64,000 nt of DNA. It comes from Maricaulis salignorans. GTDB taxonomy: Bacteria > Pseudomonadota > Alphaproteobacteria > Caulobacterales > Maricaulaceae. Each line of letters starts with the position of its first letter. The stretch's first letter is position 1. The translations under genes and the position numbers were made by a program. The notes under the pieces were generated by a model. The model saw only the letters and a list, made by a program, of their open reading frames with translations, was not told where the DNA came from and searched no databases. This document shows, in pieces, positions 54,918 through 63,664 of this stretch. The DNA lies in the NCBI RefSeq assembly GCF_900103475.1, contig NZ_FNHG01000015.1, positions 16,051 to 80,050 of the forward strand, given 5' to 3'.

Positions 54918-56192
54918 ATGCGGAACCCCGCCACCATATCGGCCCTCGCCCTGTTGAGCCTCCTGATCGGCACTCAGCCCACCTGGGCCTTGGGCGATGA
55001 TCACCCGAGGCGCGGACTCGCCATCGGCGGTGAGTGCGAATCCTGTGATTTCTCGGACAAGAATCTCGCCGGTGCGATTTTCATTGGTGCGAATTTCCAG
55101 GGCTCAACCTTTGCGGATTCAGAGCTCGGCGGCACGACGATTGTCGAGAGCCGCTTTACCGATACCGAGTTCACCAACACCAGATTGACCCATGCCCGGC
55201 TCAGTGGCGTCACCTTCCTGCGCGCTGACATGAGCGATGCCGACTTCACCGGCAGCCATATCGAGCGCGTCAACTTCTCCGCCGCCTCGCTGGAGGACGC
55301 AAACTTCTCCGAGACGCAAATGGCGTTCGCGACCTTTATCGGCAGCTCACTGGAAGACGCGGTCTTTGCCGATGCTGTGCTCAGCCAGGCCAATTTCTTC
55401 CGCTCGCGCATCAGCGATACCAATTTCCGTGGCGCTTCGCTGCGCGGTGCCAATTTCACCGAGACCAGGGGCGAGGGCACCAGTTTTCACAATGCCGACC
55501 TGCGCGGAGCGAGCTTTGAGAATGCGGTGCTCGATGGCGTCAACTTCACCGGCGCGAATCTGCATGGCGTCAACTTCACCGCCGCTGTGATTACCGATAT
55601 TACCGGGCTGTCGAAGGACTCCATCCGCGACGCCTGCGGCGATGAGGCCACGCTGCTGGATGGCGGTTTCGAATTGCCGGCCTGCAGCCAGCGTTCCCAC
55701 CGGGAGCCGAATAATGGCGATGGCTTCCGGTTCGGCTGGCGCGTCAGCCGCGGCGGCGATTCTGCGGCCACCATCCGTCTCGAGGCCGATGATGGGCGCA
55801 TTGTCGAACTTCTGTCTGGCAATGGCGCGATCACGCATACCCGCGGCGGGGGCTTTGACGAGGACTCCCTGCGTGATGTCGCGGCGGCAACCCGGCGCGA
55901 TATTGAGCGCGCGGCCCGGGACATCCGGCGGGCCCAGCTGGAGCAACAGGCCGCGCGAGCGGAGGCTGAGCGCGCCAGAACCGAAGCCAGGTCTGAAGCG
56001 CGGGCACACGCCCGCATCGAAGCGCATGCCGAAGCCGAGAGAGCCGAGATCGAGCGACGCGTGGAAGACGCGCAGCGCGAGGAAAGAATGATGTTCGAAC
56101 TCAACGGCAATGACGAACACCGGATCTGGCTGACGCCTGCCCCCGATACCGTGCCCCCGGCACCGCCGCCACCGCCGCAGCCGGATCACTAG
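54918..56192 (+). CDS. exported pentapeptide-repeat protein with coiled-coil tail
   Basis: A 424-residue protein: signal peptide (1-24), C40-ESC43, then a regular pentapeptide beta-helix (about 45-225), where Phe or Leu recurs every five residues. The cap is TGLSKDSIRDACGDEATLLD...PAC (C240, C256), closely matching the shorter upstream protein. A linker (260-310), a long Ala/Glu/Arg coiled coil (about 318-392) and a Pro-rich C-terminus (APPPPPPQP-like) follow. Function unknown. The coil plus proline tail suggests an envelope scaffold or partner-binding role (inference). Confidence 0.85.
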   Translation: MRNPATISALALLSLLIGTQPTWALGDDHPRRGLAIGGECESCDFSDKNLAGAIFIGANFQGSTFADSELGGTTIVESRFTDTEFTNTRLTHARLSGVTFLRADMSDADFTGSHIERVNFSAASLEDANFSETQMAFATFIGSSLEDAVFADAVLSQANFFRSRISDTNFRGASLRGANFTETRGEGTSFHNADLRGASFENAVLDGVNFTGANLHGVNFTAAVITDITGLSKDSIRDACGDEATLLDGGFELPACSQRSHREPNNGDGFRFGWRVSRGGDSAATIRLEADDGRIVELLSGNGAITHTRGGGFDEDSLRDVAAATRRDIERAARDIRRAQLEQQAARAEAERARTEARSEARAHARIEAHAEAERAEIERRVEDAQREERMMFELNGNDEHRIWLTPAPDTVPPAPPPPPQPDH

Positions 56193-56215
56193 AGACCGGC
56201 GAAAGGCGCCTTGAA

Positions 56216-56250
56216 CAAAAACGGCCGGAGATTGCTCTCCGGCCGTTTGT
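56216..56250. terminator. bidirectional terminator between pentapeptide gene and aspS
   Basis: An 11-base perfect stem (ACGGCCGGAGA/TCTCCGGCCGT) with a 4-base loop. It is followed by TTT on the plus strand and by TTTTT on the minus strand (AAAAA at 56217-56221). It sits between convergent genes. Confidence 0.88.
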
Positions 56251-56273
56251 CATTCTGGTGCGAGCCAGCCGGC

Positions 56274-58091
56274 CTAGCTGGTCTTCTTGGCTTCCGGGAT
56301 CACATTGCGAATGTGAAGCTCGCGCAATTGCTTCATCTCGACCTCGGCCGGGGCGTTCATCATCAGATCGCGGGCCTGCTGATCTTTCGGGAACATCACG
56401 ATTTCGCGTAAGTTATCGACGCCAGCCAGGATCATCACGATCCGGTCGACGCCCGGTGCGATACCGGCGTGCGGCGGCGCGCCATAACGGAAAGCATTGA
56501 GCATGCCGCCGAATTCCTCTTCCACCGTGGCGGCGTCATAGCCGGCATGGGCGAAGGCTTTCAGCATCACATCGGGGCGGTGGTTACGCACCGCGCCGGA
56601 GGAGAGTTCGATGCCGTTGCAGACAATATCATACTGGAAGGCCTTGAGGCCGAGCAGGGTTTCATCATCGCCCTCCTCGATCGCCAGGAACTCCTCGGCA
56701 GACATTTGCGGCATGGAGAAGGGGTTGTGCGAGAAATCGATCTTCTTGTTGTCTTCATCCCACTCATACATCGGGAAATCGACGATCCAGCAGAATTTGA
56801 AGACGTTCTTCTCGCAAAGATCGAGTTCCTTGCCGACGACATCGCGGGCACGGCCTGCAAAGCTGGCAAAGGCTTTCGGCTCGCCGGCGGCGAAGAAGAC
56901 GGCATCGCCGGCCTTCAGATCGAGCGAAACCCGCAGGGCTTCGGTGCGTTCCTCGCCGATATTCTTGGCGACCGGGCCAGCGGCCTCGAGCACGCCATCG
57001 GTCTCGCGCCAGAAGATATAGCCCATACCGGGCTGACCATCTTTCTGGGCCCAGGAATTCATCCGGTCACAAAAGGCACGGCTGCCGCCGGTCGGCGCCG
57101 GGATCGCCCAGACGGCGACTTTCGGATTCTTCTCGATCATGCCGGCAAAGACCTTGAAACCGGACCCGCGGAAGGTCTCGGTGACATCGCTCATCTTGAT
57201 CGGATTGCGCAGGTCCGGCTTGTCAGAGCCATACCAGGCCATGGAGTCGGCATAGGTGACGCGCTCGAAAGCCGTATTCGGCACGGTGCGGCCATCGGCG
57301 AACTCGTCGAACAGGCCTTTGAGAACCGGCTCGATGACATTGAACACGTCTTCCTGGGTCGCGAAGCTCATTTCCATGTCGAGCTGGTAGAATTCACCCG
57401 GCGCGCGGTCGGCGCGGGCATCTTCATCGCGGAAGCATGGCGCGATCTGGAAATAGCGGTCGAAGCCGGAGACCATGATCAGCTGTTTGAACTGCTGCGG
57501 TGCCTGCGGCAGGGCGTAGAACTTGCCCGGATGCAGACGTGACGGCACGAGGAAATCGCGCGCGCCTTCCGGCGAGGAGGCGGTCAGGATCGGCGTCTGG
57601 TATTCGACGAAATCCTCATCGACCATGCGGCGGCGGATCGAGTCGATAATCTTCGAGCGCAGCACGATACGCTTGTGCAGGCTTTCGCGGCGCAGATCGA
57701 TATAGCGGTGTTTCAGGCGAACCTCTTCGGACCAGTCCGGCTCACCAAAGACGGGCAGCGGCAGCTCCTCCGCTTCCGACTGCACGGCGAGATCACGAAC
57801 CCGCACTTCAATCCCGCCGGTCGGCAGGTTTTCATTGAGCGCCTCGGCGTCGCGGGCCACGACATCGCCGGTAATGGTCACGACGCTTTCAACGCGCAAG
57901 CGCTCGAGCCGCTCGAAATGCTCGCTTTCCGGCTCAAGCACGCACTGGGTGATGCCGTAATGGTCGCGCAGATCGATGAAGAGCAGACCACCATGATCGC
58001 GCTTGCGATGGATCCAGCCGGAAATCCGGGCCGTCTGACCGACTTCACTCGGGCGAAGCTGGCCACAGGTATGGGAGCGATAAGCGTGCAT
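56274..58091 (-). CDS. aspS: aspartyl-tRNA synthetase, bacterial type
   Basis: A 605-residue class IIb synthetase. N-terminal OB anticodon domain: [38 protein letters not shown]. Class II motifs: motif 2 region [20 protein letters not shown], and motif 3 region [15 protein letters not shown]. The inserted GAD domain lies about 300-430. Many alphaproteobacteria use a non-discriminating AspRS with GatCAB; whether this one is discriminating cannot be told here. The start is chosen at MHAYRSH, which matches family N-termini. Confidence 0.96.
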   Translation of the reverse strand: MHAYRSHTCGQLRPSEVGQTARISGWIHRKRDHGGLLFIDLRDHYGITQCVLEPESEHFERLERLRVESVVTITGDVVARDAEALNENLPTGGIEVRVRDLAVQSEAEELPLPVFGEPDWSEEVRLKHRYIDLRRESLHKRIVLRSKIIDSIRRRMVDEDFVEYQTPILTASSPEGARDFLVPSRLHPGKFYALPQAPQQFKQLIMVSGFDRYFQIAPCFRDEDARADRAPGEFYQLDMEMSFATQEDVFNVIEPVLKGLFDEFADGRTVPNTAFERVTYADSMAWYGSDKPDLRNPIKMSDVTETFRGSGFKVFAGMIEKNPKVAVWAIPAPTGGSRAFCDRMNSWAQKDGQPGMGYIFWRETDGVLEAAGPVAKNIGEERTEALRVSLDLKAGDAVFFAAGEPKAFASFAGRARDVVGKELDLCEKNVFKFCWIVDFPMYEWDEDNKKIDFSHNPFSMPQMSAEEFLAIEEGDDETLLGLKAFQYDIVCNGIELSSGAVRNHRPDVMLKAFAHAGYDAATVEEEFGGMLNAFRYGAPPHAGIAPGVDRIVMILAGVDNLREIVMFPKDQQARDLMMNAPAEVEMKQLRELHIRNVIPEAKKTS

Positions 58092-58132
58092 GGTTTTCAA
58101 GGTCCGCAATGAGCGTGAATGGAGTTGCCGCG

Positions 58133-58161
58133 ACATGCCTGTGGCGAGGCCTCAATGTCAA
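58133..58161 (-). promoter_or_regulatory. candidate aspS promoter
   Basis: On the minus strand TTGACA (58156-58161) is followed after 17 bases by GCATGT (58133-58138), about 42 bases before the aspS ATG. The -35 is perfect; the -10 is weak. Confidence 0.4.
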
Positions 58162-58246
58162 GGATTTGGGGGGAAATGGTGCAGTTGTGACAAGGCGCAC
58201 ACACGAAAATCTCCACGCCGCGAGTGACTGAGCCCACGCCTGCCCT

Positions 58247-58281
58247 CAAAACAAAAGGCGGCACCGGAAACCGGTGCCGCC
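58247..58281 (-). terminator. terminator after the His-rich protein gene
   Basis: A perfect 11-base stem (GGCGGCACCGG/CCGGTGCCGCC) with an AAA loop is followed on the minus strand by TTTTGTTTTG. It lies 24 bases beyond the stop. Confidence 0.88.
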
Positions 58282-58304
58282 TTCGTCATTCAGACCGGCC
58301 AGAC

Positions 58305-58679
58305 CTATTCCTGAGGCTGGGCAGTTTCGTGCATTTCATGCTCGCCATGCGTCATGTCTTCGGTGGCTGGTGCCTCGTCAGCATGATGGTCGGCATGGGT
58401 CTCGGCTTCGGCGTCATCGGGATGGTGCTCGGCATGGATGATGTCGTGGCAGGCATCAAAGCTGGCGCGGGTCGCGTCGTCGAGATTGGCCAGAACGGCA
58501 TCGTGCGCGGCGCGGTCGCCTTCAGCGACATCGGCCATCATGCCGTCATACAGCGCCATGCAGGCTTCATGGTTTGGCGCGGCGGCCTCGCCGGCCATGT
58601 GGTGGTCGATGGCGAATGCTGCGGTCCCGAGCAAGCTGAGGCTCGACACTGCCATCATGGCCAAAACGAACTTATTCAT
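58305..58679 (-). CDS. small secreted His/Asp/Glu-rich protein
   Basis: A 124-residue protein of unknown family. A signal peptide (1-23, ending AAFA) is followed by a helical middle part with two cysteines (HEACMALYDGM and FDACHDIIHAEHH). The C-terminal ~50 residues are very rich in His, Glu and Asp (HADHHADEAP, MTHGEHEMHE). It looks suited to binding divalent metals in the periplasm; this is inference. AGGAGAGA lies 6 bases before the ATG. It is divergent from the TetR gene across the operator-like sites, and has its own terminator. Confidence 0.75.
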   Translation of the reverse strand: MNKFVLAMMAVSSLSLLGTAAFAIDHHMAGEAAAPNHEACMALYDGMMADVAEGDRAAHDAVLANLDDATRASFDACHDIIHAEHHPDDAEAETHADHHADEAPATEDMTHGEHEMHETAQPQE

Positions 58680-58855
58680 GGGGGTCTCTCTCCTGGATGA
58701 CCATTGGGGCTCACGCCCCGTGTAACTGCCCTGACAGGTGATGACGCGGGGTTCGCGCCCTCTTTCAGGGCGATTCACCATGCGCCTGCTCTCGGCAGAC
58801 TGGCAAGGTCAACACACACACCAGAGAGGGCCAATGCGTCGAATTTCGCATATGT

Positions 58856-58871
58856 AAGTAACTATTCACTT
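58856..58871. promoter_or_regulatory. operator-like dyad, site 1 (TetR gene region)
   Basis: AAGTAACTATTCACTT is a near-palindrome; the extended dyad covers 58852-58875 with 9 of 12 positions paired. It matches the reverse complement of site 2 at 12 of 16 positions. It lies 52-67 bases before the TetR start. Confidence 0.55.
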
Positions 58872-58904
58872 GCATCCCTTCGGGGGCCGTGACAAACAGC
58901 ATGT

Positions 58905-58920
58905 GAATGAACACTTACTT
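58905..58920. promoter_or_regulatory. operator-like dyad, site 2 (TetR gene region)
   Basis: Read on the minus strand it is AAGTAAGTGTTCATTC, nearly the same as site 1, with centres 49 bases apart. It ends 2 bases before the TetR ATG, so a bound repressor could block transcription or leave no room for a usual ribosome site. Confidence 0.5.
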
Positions 58921-58922
58921 CC

Positions 58923-59570
58923 ATGTCGCACGGGGATAAATCAATGACCGGGAAACTGAGAGAAGACCTGTTTGAAGGCGCCGACCCGAATATCGGTGTG
59001 ACGGCACCGCGGGGCACGACCAAGGCCCGCATCGAGCGCGCCGCGCTGCAATTGTTTGCGCGTCACGGCATGGACGGGGTCTCGATCAAGCAGATCGCCC
59101 AGGCTTGCACGATTTCAGACGGGGCGATGTATCGCCACTTCAAGAGCAAGGACGAACTCGCCCGGCTGATGTTCGAGGCGATCCATGCACACCTGCTGCA
59201 ACTCGTCGACGCCAATATCCGGCCCGATGCCAGCCTGGAAGACACCGTGCGCGCCGTCGTCACCGCCTATTGCGAACTGGCCGAAAATGATCCGGCGCAA
59301 TTCACCTATCACCTGACGCATCGCAACTACTTCCTCGCCGCTTCCGGCGATGGCGGTGCCAATCCGTCAGATGTGATGAGCGCGCGCGTCACCGCCGCCA
59401 TGGCCAGCGGTGAAATCCCGTCCGGCGATCCGGAACTGGCCGCCGCCATGGCCCTCGGTCTCGTGATGCAGCCGGCGGAGTACCGGATTTTCGGCCGCAT
59501 CCAGCAACCCATGACCGAACTCATCCCGGTTTTCACGACCGCCATCATGGCGGTCCTGCGGGCTGCCTGA
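58923..59570 (+). CDS. TetR-family transcriptional regulator
   Basis: A 215-residue repressor. The N-terminal helix-turn-helix (about 33-79) reads TKARIERAALQLFARHGMDG, then VSIKQIAQACTISDGAMYRH and FKSKDELARLMFEAIH. The C-terminal half is the ligand-binding helical domain. It begins right after a pair of matching dyads, consistent with self-regulation, and is followed by two acyltransferase genes and a transporter on the same strand. A lipid or acyl-CoA ligand is therefore plausible (inference). ATG 58944 (MTGKLRED) is an alternative start. Confidence 0.9.
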   Translation: MSHGDKSMTGKLREDLFEGADPNIGVTAPRGTTKARIERAALQLFARHGMDGVSIKQIAQACTISDGAMYRHFKSKDELARLMFEAIHAHLLQLVDANIRPDASLEDTVRAVVTAYCELAENDPAQFTYHLTHRNYFLAASGDGGANPSDVMSARVTAAMASGEIPSGDPELAAAMALGLVMQPAEYRIFGRIQQPMTELIPVFTTAIMAVLRAA

Positions 59571-59613
59571 GCCCCCTGCCCGGGCCCTTTCGCCCCAAGT
59601 TTCGGAGATCATC

Positions 59614-60366
59614 ATGCGCTCGCTTATCTTCAATATCGCCTATTACTCGATCTCGGCCATCTATGCGGTGGTCTGCGCCATCCTGGCGCTGCTGCCGGAT
59701 CGCCGGATACTAATGCACGGGATCCGCTCCTATGCGCGATTGACCGTGTTGCTGATGCGCTGGATTTGCGGAATCCGGGTCGAAGTGCGCGGCACGCCGC
59801 CGAAGAACCAGCCCGTCATCCTCGCCGCCAAACACCAGTCCTGGGGCGATGGTCTCGTGATGATGGCCAAGTGCGGCGACGTCAATTTCATCTGCGGCGA
59901 CCATATGCTGAACTATCCGCTGATCGGTTGGGTCCTCAAGCGGTGCGGTGCCATCGTGGTGTCCAACCAGGGCGGCGCCGAAGCGAAGGCCAGCCTGCAT
60001 GACGGTGTGGCACGCTCCCAGGGTGAAGGCCGTGCGCGTCCGATCCTGATCTACCCGGAAGGCCATTTGACCCCGGTCGGCACCGGCATGCGTTACCGCT
60101 CGGGCGCCTGGTTGCTGTCCTCACAGCTGGACCGTCCGGTCGTGCCGGTGGCCACCAATCTGGGACAGTGCTGGCCGCAACAGAAATGGACCAAATTTTC
60201 GGGCATCGCCGTCATCGAATTCCTCGAACCCATGGCACCCAGCCCTGATCGCGACGGATTTCTCGCTGAGCTGGAAACCCGGGTCGAAGCCCGCTCGCGG
60301 GCGCTGGAAGCTGAATATTCGGCCCGCCCGGCAGAATCGGTCTTTCATCCCGATCAAGCAGCCTGA
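59614..60366 (+). CDS. 1-acylglycerol-3-phosphate acyltransferase (PlsC-like), copy 1
   Basis: A 250-residue membrane-associated acyltransferase. One N-terminal hydrophobic helix (7-27) is followed by the catalytic HX4D motif HQSWGD (H74, D79) and the substrate-binding IYPEGHLTP (PEG motif). PlsC proteins acylate lysophosphatidic acid or other lysophospholipids. GGAGA lies 5 bases before the start. It lies 43 bases after the TetR gene and is closely related to the next gene. Confidence 0.92.
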   Translation: MRSLIFNIAYYSISAIYAVVCAILALLPDRRILMHGIRSYARLTVLLMRWICGIRVEVRGTPPKNQPVILAAKHQSWGDGLVMMAKCGDVNFICGDHMLNYPLIGWVLKRCGAIVVSNQGGAEAKASLHDGVARSQGEGRARPILIYPEGHLTPVGTGMRYRSGAWLLSSQLDRPVVPVATNLGQCWPQQKWTKFSGIAVIEFLEPMAPSPDRDGFLAELETRVEARSRALEAEYSARPAESVFHPDQAA

Positions 60367-60427
60367 TCCGACCCAACCCCGCATAAACGCTTGGTTTAAT
60401 TGAGCAACCAATAGCAGGAGCAAAGCG

Positions 60428-61135
60428 ATGCGATCGCTGGTTTTCAATACCCTGTTCTGGGGCCTGTCGGCTCTGTTTGCGCTGATTTGCTATGGCGCGG
60501 CCTGGTTGCCGCGCCGCGAACCCCTCATGGCCGTCATCATCGCCTATGGTCATGCGACCCGCTTCTGCATGCGCTGGGTGGCCGGCATTTCCGTCGAGGT
60601 GCGCGGCGAGGCGCCGCGCGGCGAACCAGTAATCATCGCCGCAAAACACCAGGCCTATGCCGACGGCCCGCTGATGATGGCTGTCGCGGGCGATCTGAAT
60701 TTCGTGATTGGCAACGGGATCGAAAAATTCCCGCTGGTCGACCGGATCGTCCAGCGCGCCGGCGCCACCATGGTCGATGCCCAGGGCCATGCCCGCGCCC
60801 AGGGGGCACTGCAGGAAAGCATAAACCGGATCGCGGATGACCATCGCCCCGTACTAATTTATCCGGAAGGCGGTATGGCCGCAGTCGGCGTAACCCGGCG
60901 TTACCGCAAGGGCGTCTACATGCTCTATGCGGAACTCGGCCGGAGCGTTGTACCGGTCGCGACCAATCTGGGCCTGCGATGGCCTGAAGAGGAATGGGCG
61001 AAATATCCCGGACCCGCCGTCATTGAATTTCTCGAACCGATTCCGCCCGGCCTGCCGCGCGAAATCTTCATGCAGCGCTTGCAGACAGTGATCGAGACGC
61101 GAAGCCGTGAACTCGAAACGGAGGGACGATCATGA
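60428..61135 (+). CDS. 1-acylglycerol-3-phosphate acyltransferase (PlsC-like), copy 2
   Basis: A 235-residue paralog of the preceding gene. Both begin MRSL(I/V)FN and place the HX4D motif at the same residues (HQAYAD, H74 and D79); the PEG motif is IYPEGGMAAV. Differing motifs suggest different acyl acceptors. AGGAG lies 7 bases before the ATG. The stop overlaps the start of the transporter gene by ATGA, so acylation and transport are translationally linked. Confidence 0.92.
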   Translation: MRSLVFNTLFWGLSALFALICYGAAWLPRREPLMAVIIAYGHATRFCMRWVAGISVEVRGEAPRGEPVIIAAKHQAYADGPLMMAVAGDLNFVIGNGIEKFPLVDRIVQRAGATMVDAQGHARAQGALQESINRIADDHRPVLIYPEGGMAAVGVTRRYRKGVYMLYAELGRSVVPVATNLGLRWPEEEWAKYPGPAVIEFLEPIPPGLPREIFMQRLQTVIETRSRELETEGRS

Positions 61136-62448
61136 GTGCCAAGATTGCAGCCCAACTGATCACCCAGCGGCGTTTCCTGCCCCTGTTGCTCGCCCAGTGC
61201 CTGGGTTCGCTCAATGACAATCTCTTCCGCTATGCGCTGGTGACCATGGTCACCTATAGCGGGCTGAGCCTGTTCGGCCTGGAACGCGATATCCTGGTTC
61301 CGATCGCGGCCTCGATGATCACCTTGCCGATCTTTCTCTTTTCCGCGATCGCCGGACGCCTGGCGGACAAATATGACCGCACCTGCATCATGCGCGTCAC
61401 CAAGCAGATCGAGATATGGATCATGCTGCTGGCGGCGCTCGCCCTCTTCCTGCGTCAGCCCTTGCTGCTTCTTCCAACCCTCTTCCTGATGGGCACACAA
61501 TCGGCCTTCTTCACCCCGGCCAAGAATTCCGCCCTGCCCTCATTGCTGGCGCCGCACGAGCTGGTCCCGGCCAATGCCCTGCTGAGCGGCTTTCTCAACG
61601 TCTCCATACTGATGGGCGTTGCACTGGGTACCTGGCTTGCCGTGCGGCCGCTGGGCCCGGAAATCATCGGTGCCGGCCTGGTCATCATCGCGATTCTCGG
61701 CTGGCTCTCGGCGCGACAATTGCCGCGCGTGGAAGCCGCCAATCGCGACCTGCCCGTGACCTTCAACTTCATCGCCGAAACTTTCCGGGTTCTCGGCTAT
61801 GCCCTCAAGGCCCCCGAAGTACTGCGCCCGCTGCTCGGTGCCGCCTGGTTCTGGATGCTTGCCGCCTCAATCATCACCCTGATGCCGGTCTTCACTGCCT
61901 CGGTGCTCGGTGCCGACGCGACCGTGGTACTGCTGTTCAGCGCCCTGTTCACAATGGGCGCGGCTGTCGGTGCGCTGTTGTGCGGCGCGCTCAGCGGCAA
62001 GGGGGATGCCCTGAGCTTCTCAATCGCCGGCGCGATCGGCCTGGTCGTTTTCACCAGTGATGTCGCCCTGGCCACCTGGTCCAATCCAATCGTCCCGCAC
62101 GGTGCCCCCCTGATCGGCGCCAATGCATTCCTCGCCGATCCAACGAATTGGCGCCTGCTGGCCGATCTCGGCTTCGCCGCCGTCTCCGCAGGCCTGTTCG
62201 TCGTCCCCCTGCAGGCGATGGCACAGCGTCGGGCGGCGCCGGAAATGCGCGGGCGCCTGCTGGCCGCCGGCGGAATCATGAATGCGGCAACCGCGACGCT
62301 GGGCCAGTTCACCCTCGCCTTCATTGCCCTGGGCCATCTGCCGATCCAGACCGCCTTCCTGCTCATTGCGGCCGGAAGCCTGCTGGCCGCGGCGGTCATC
62401 GGCTGGCGTCTGGCGCTGCGCCGCAAGCCGGCAAGTGCGCCTTCCTGA
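61132..62448 (+). CDS. MFS transporter, LplT-like (lysophospholipid flippase type)
   Basis: A 438-residue 12-helix MFS protein. The N-terminal FLPLLLAQCLGSLNDNLFRY resembles LplT, whose first helix has FLSAFGDNALL-like signatures. ADKYDRTCIMRVTKQIEIWI and FFTPAKNSALPSLL are the typical LplT loop and helix motifs. LplT flips lysophospholipids inward for reacylation by Aas. Here it is coupled to two PlsC genes, in the way LplT is linked to Aas elsewhere. The substrate is inferred. Confidence 0.85.
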   Translation: MSAKIAAQLITQRRFLPLLLAQCLGSLNDNLFRYALVTMVTYSGLSLFGLERDILVPIAASMITLPIFLFSAIAGRLADKYDRTCIMRVTKQIEIWIMLLAALALFLRQPLLLLPTLFLMGTQSAFFTPAKNSALPSLLAPHELVPANALLSGFLNVSILMGVALGTWLAVRPLGPEIIGAGLVIIAILGWLSARQLPRVEAANRDLPVTFNFIAETFRVLGYALKAPEVLRPLLGAAWFWMLAASIITLMPVFTASVLGADATVVLLFSALFTMGAAVGALLCGALSGKGDALSFSIAGAIGLVVFTSDVALATWSNPIVPHGAPLIGANAFLADPTNWRLLADLGFAAVSAGLFVVPLQAMAQRRAAPEMRGRLLAAGGIMNAATATLGQFTLAFIALGHLPIQTAFLLIAAGSLLAAAVIGWRLALRRKPASAPS

Positions 62449-62485
62449 TGGTCAAATCGCAACGCAGGCGCTAAAGGGCCAAGGC

Positions 62486-63652
62486 ATGAACATTATCACG
62501 ACAACAGACCAACTCGCCCGGGCCTGCGATGCCCTCCTCCAGGCCGAACATGTGGCCGTCGATACAGAATTCATGCGCGAGACGGTCTATTGGCCCGCCC
62601 TGTGCCTGATCCAGGCCGCCGGCGGTGACACCGAAGTCATCATCGACCCGCTGGCTGAAGGCATCGATCTGGAGCCCTTCTGGGAACTGATGGTCGATGA
62701 GCGGGTGATGAAAGTCTTCCACGCCGCGCGCCAGGATCTCGAGATTTTCTACAATCTTGGCGACGGGCTGATCCCGGCGCCGATGTTTGACAGCCAGGTC
62801 GCCGCGATGGCGATCGGCCTGGGCGACTCGATCGCCTATGACAATCTGGTCCAGACCCTACTCAAACGCCCGGTCGACAAGGGTTCGCGCTTCACCGACT
62901 GGTCGCGCCGGCCACTTTCGGACAATCAGCTCACCTATGCCATGGCCGATGTGACGCATTTACGCGACATGTATCCCATTATGCGCGAGCGCCTCGAGCG
63001 GAAAAACCGCACCGCCTGGGTCGAGGACGAGATGGCGATCCTGACCAGTCCGGACACCTATCGCATGGATCCGGAAGACTCGTGGAAACGCCTGAAACTG
63101 CGCAAGACCCATCCCAAATGGCTCGCCGCCCTGCGCGCGGCTGCCGCCTGGCGCGAACGCGAGGCCCAGACCCGCGACATGCCGCGCCAGCGCGTCATGA
63201 AGGATGATGCGCTATACGAAATCGCAACCCTGGCACCGACCGAGGAAGGCCAGATGCAGGGCCTGCGCGCCGTACCCAAGGGTTTCGAGCGCTCGCGTCC
63301 GGCTGAACGGCTTTATGCCGACATGAAGGCGGCGATGGCCAATCCAGAGGCCTACGCGCCCAAGGTCGAAAAGCCTGCCCCGACACCGCAAGGCATTGGC
63401 CCGACCATCGAGCTGCTCAAAGTCTATCTCAAACTGGTCGCCGACGAGGCCGGTGTCGCCTCACGCCTGATCGCAACCGCCCCGGATCTCGAGAAAATCG
63501 CCTGTAGCGACACGCCCGATGTCCCGGCCATGCGGGGCTGGCGCCGAGAAGTCTTTGGCGAACCGGCCATGGGTCTCAAGCGCGGCGAGATCGCGCTGGT
63601 GCTCGAGGATGGCAAGGTCGCCGCGCGTCCGGTCGGCGACAAGGGTAAATAG
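62486..63652 (+). CDS. rnd: ribonuclease D
   Basis: A 388-residue 3'-5' exonuclease of the DEDDy group, used in tRNA 3' maturation. Exo I has VAVDTEFMRE (D26, E28), Exo II FHAARQDLEIF, and Exo III YAMADVTHL with the conserved Tyr and Asp. An HRDC domain (about 210-290) follows. GGGCCAAGG precedes the ATG at 62486. The IS element begins about 15 bases after the stop, so rnd is intact. Confidence 0.94.
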   Translation: MNIITTTDQLARACDALLQAEHVAVDTEFMRETVYWPALCLIQAAGGDTEVIIDPLAEGIDLEPFWELMVDERVMKVFHAARQDLEIFYNLGDGLIPAPMFDSQVAAMAIGLGDSIAYDNLVQTLLKRPVDKGSRFTDWSRRPLSDNQLTYAMADVTHLRDMYPIMRERLERKNRTAWVEDEMAILTSPDTYRMDPEDSWKRLKLRKTHPKWLAALRAAAAWREREAQTRDMPRQRVMKDDALYEIATLAPTEEGQMQGLRAVPKGFERSRPAERLYADMKAAMANPEAYAPKVEKPAPTPQGIGPTIELLKVYLKLVADEAGVASRLIATAPDLEKIACSDTPDVPAMRGWRREVFGEPAMGLKRGEIALVLEDGKVAARPVGDKGK

Positions 63653-63664
63653 GCCGATGCCGGC

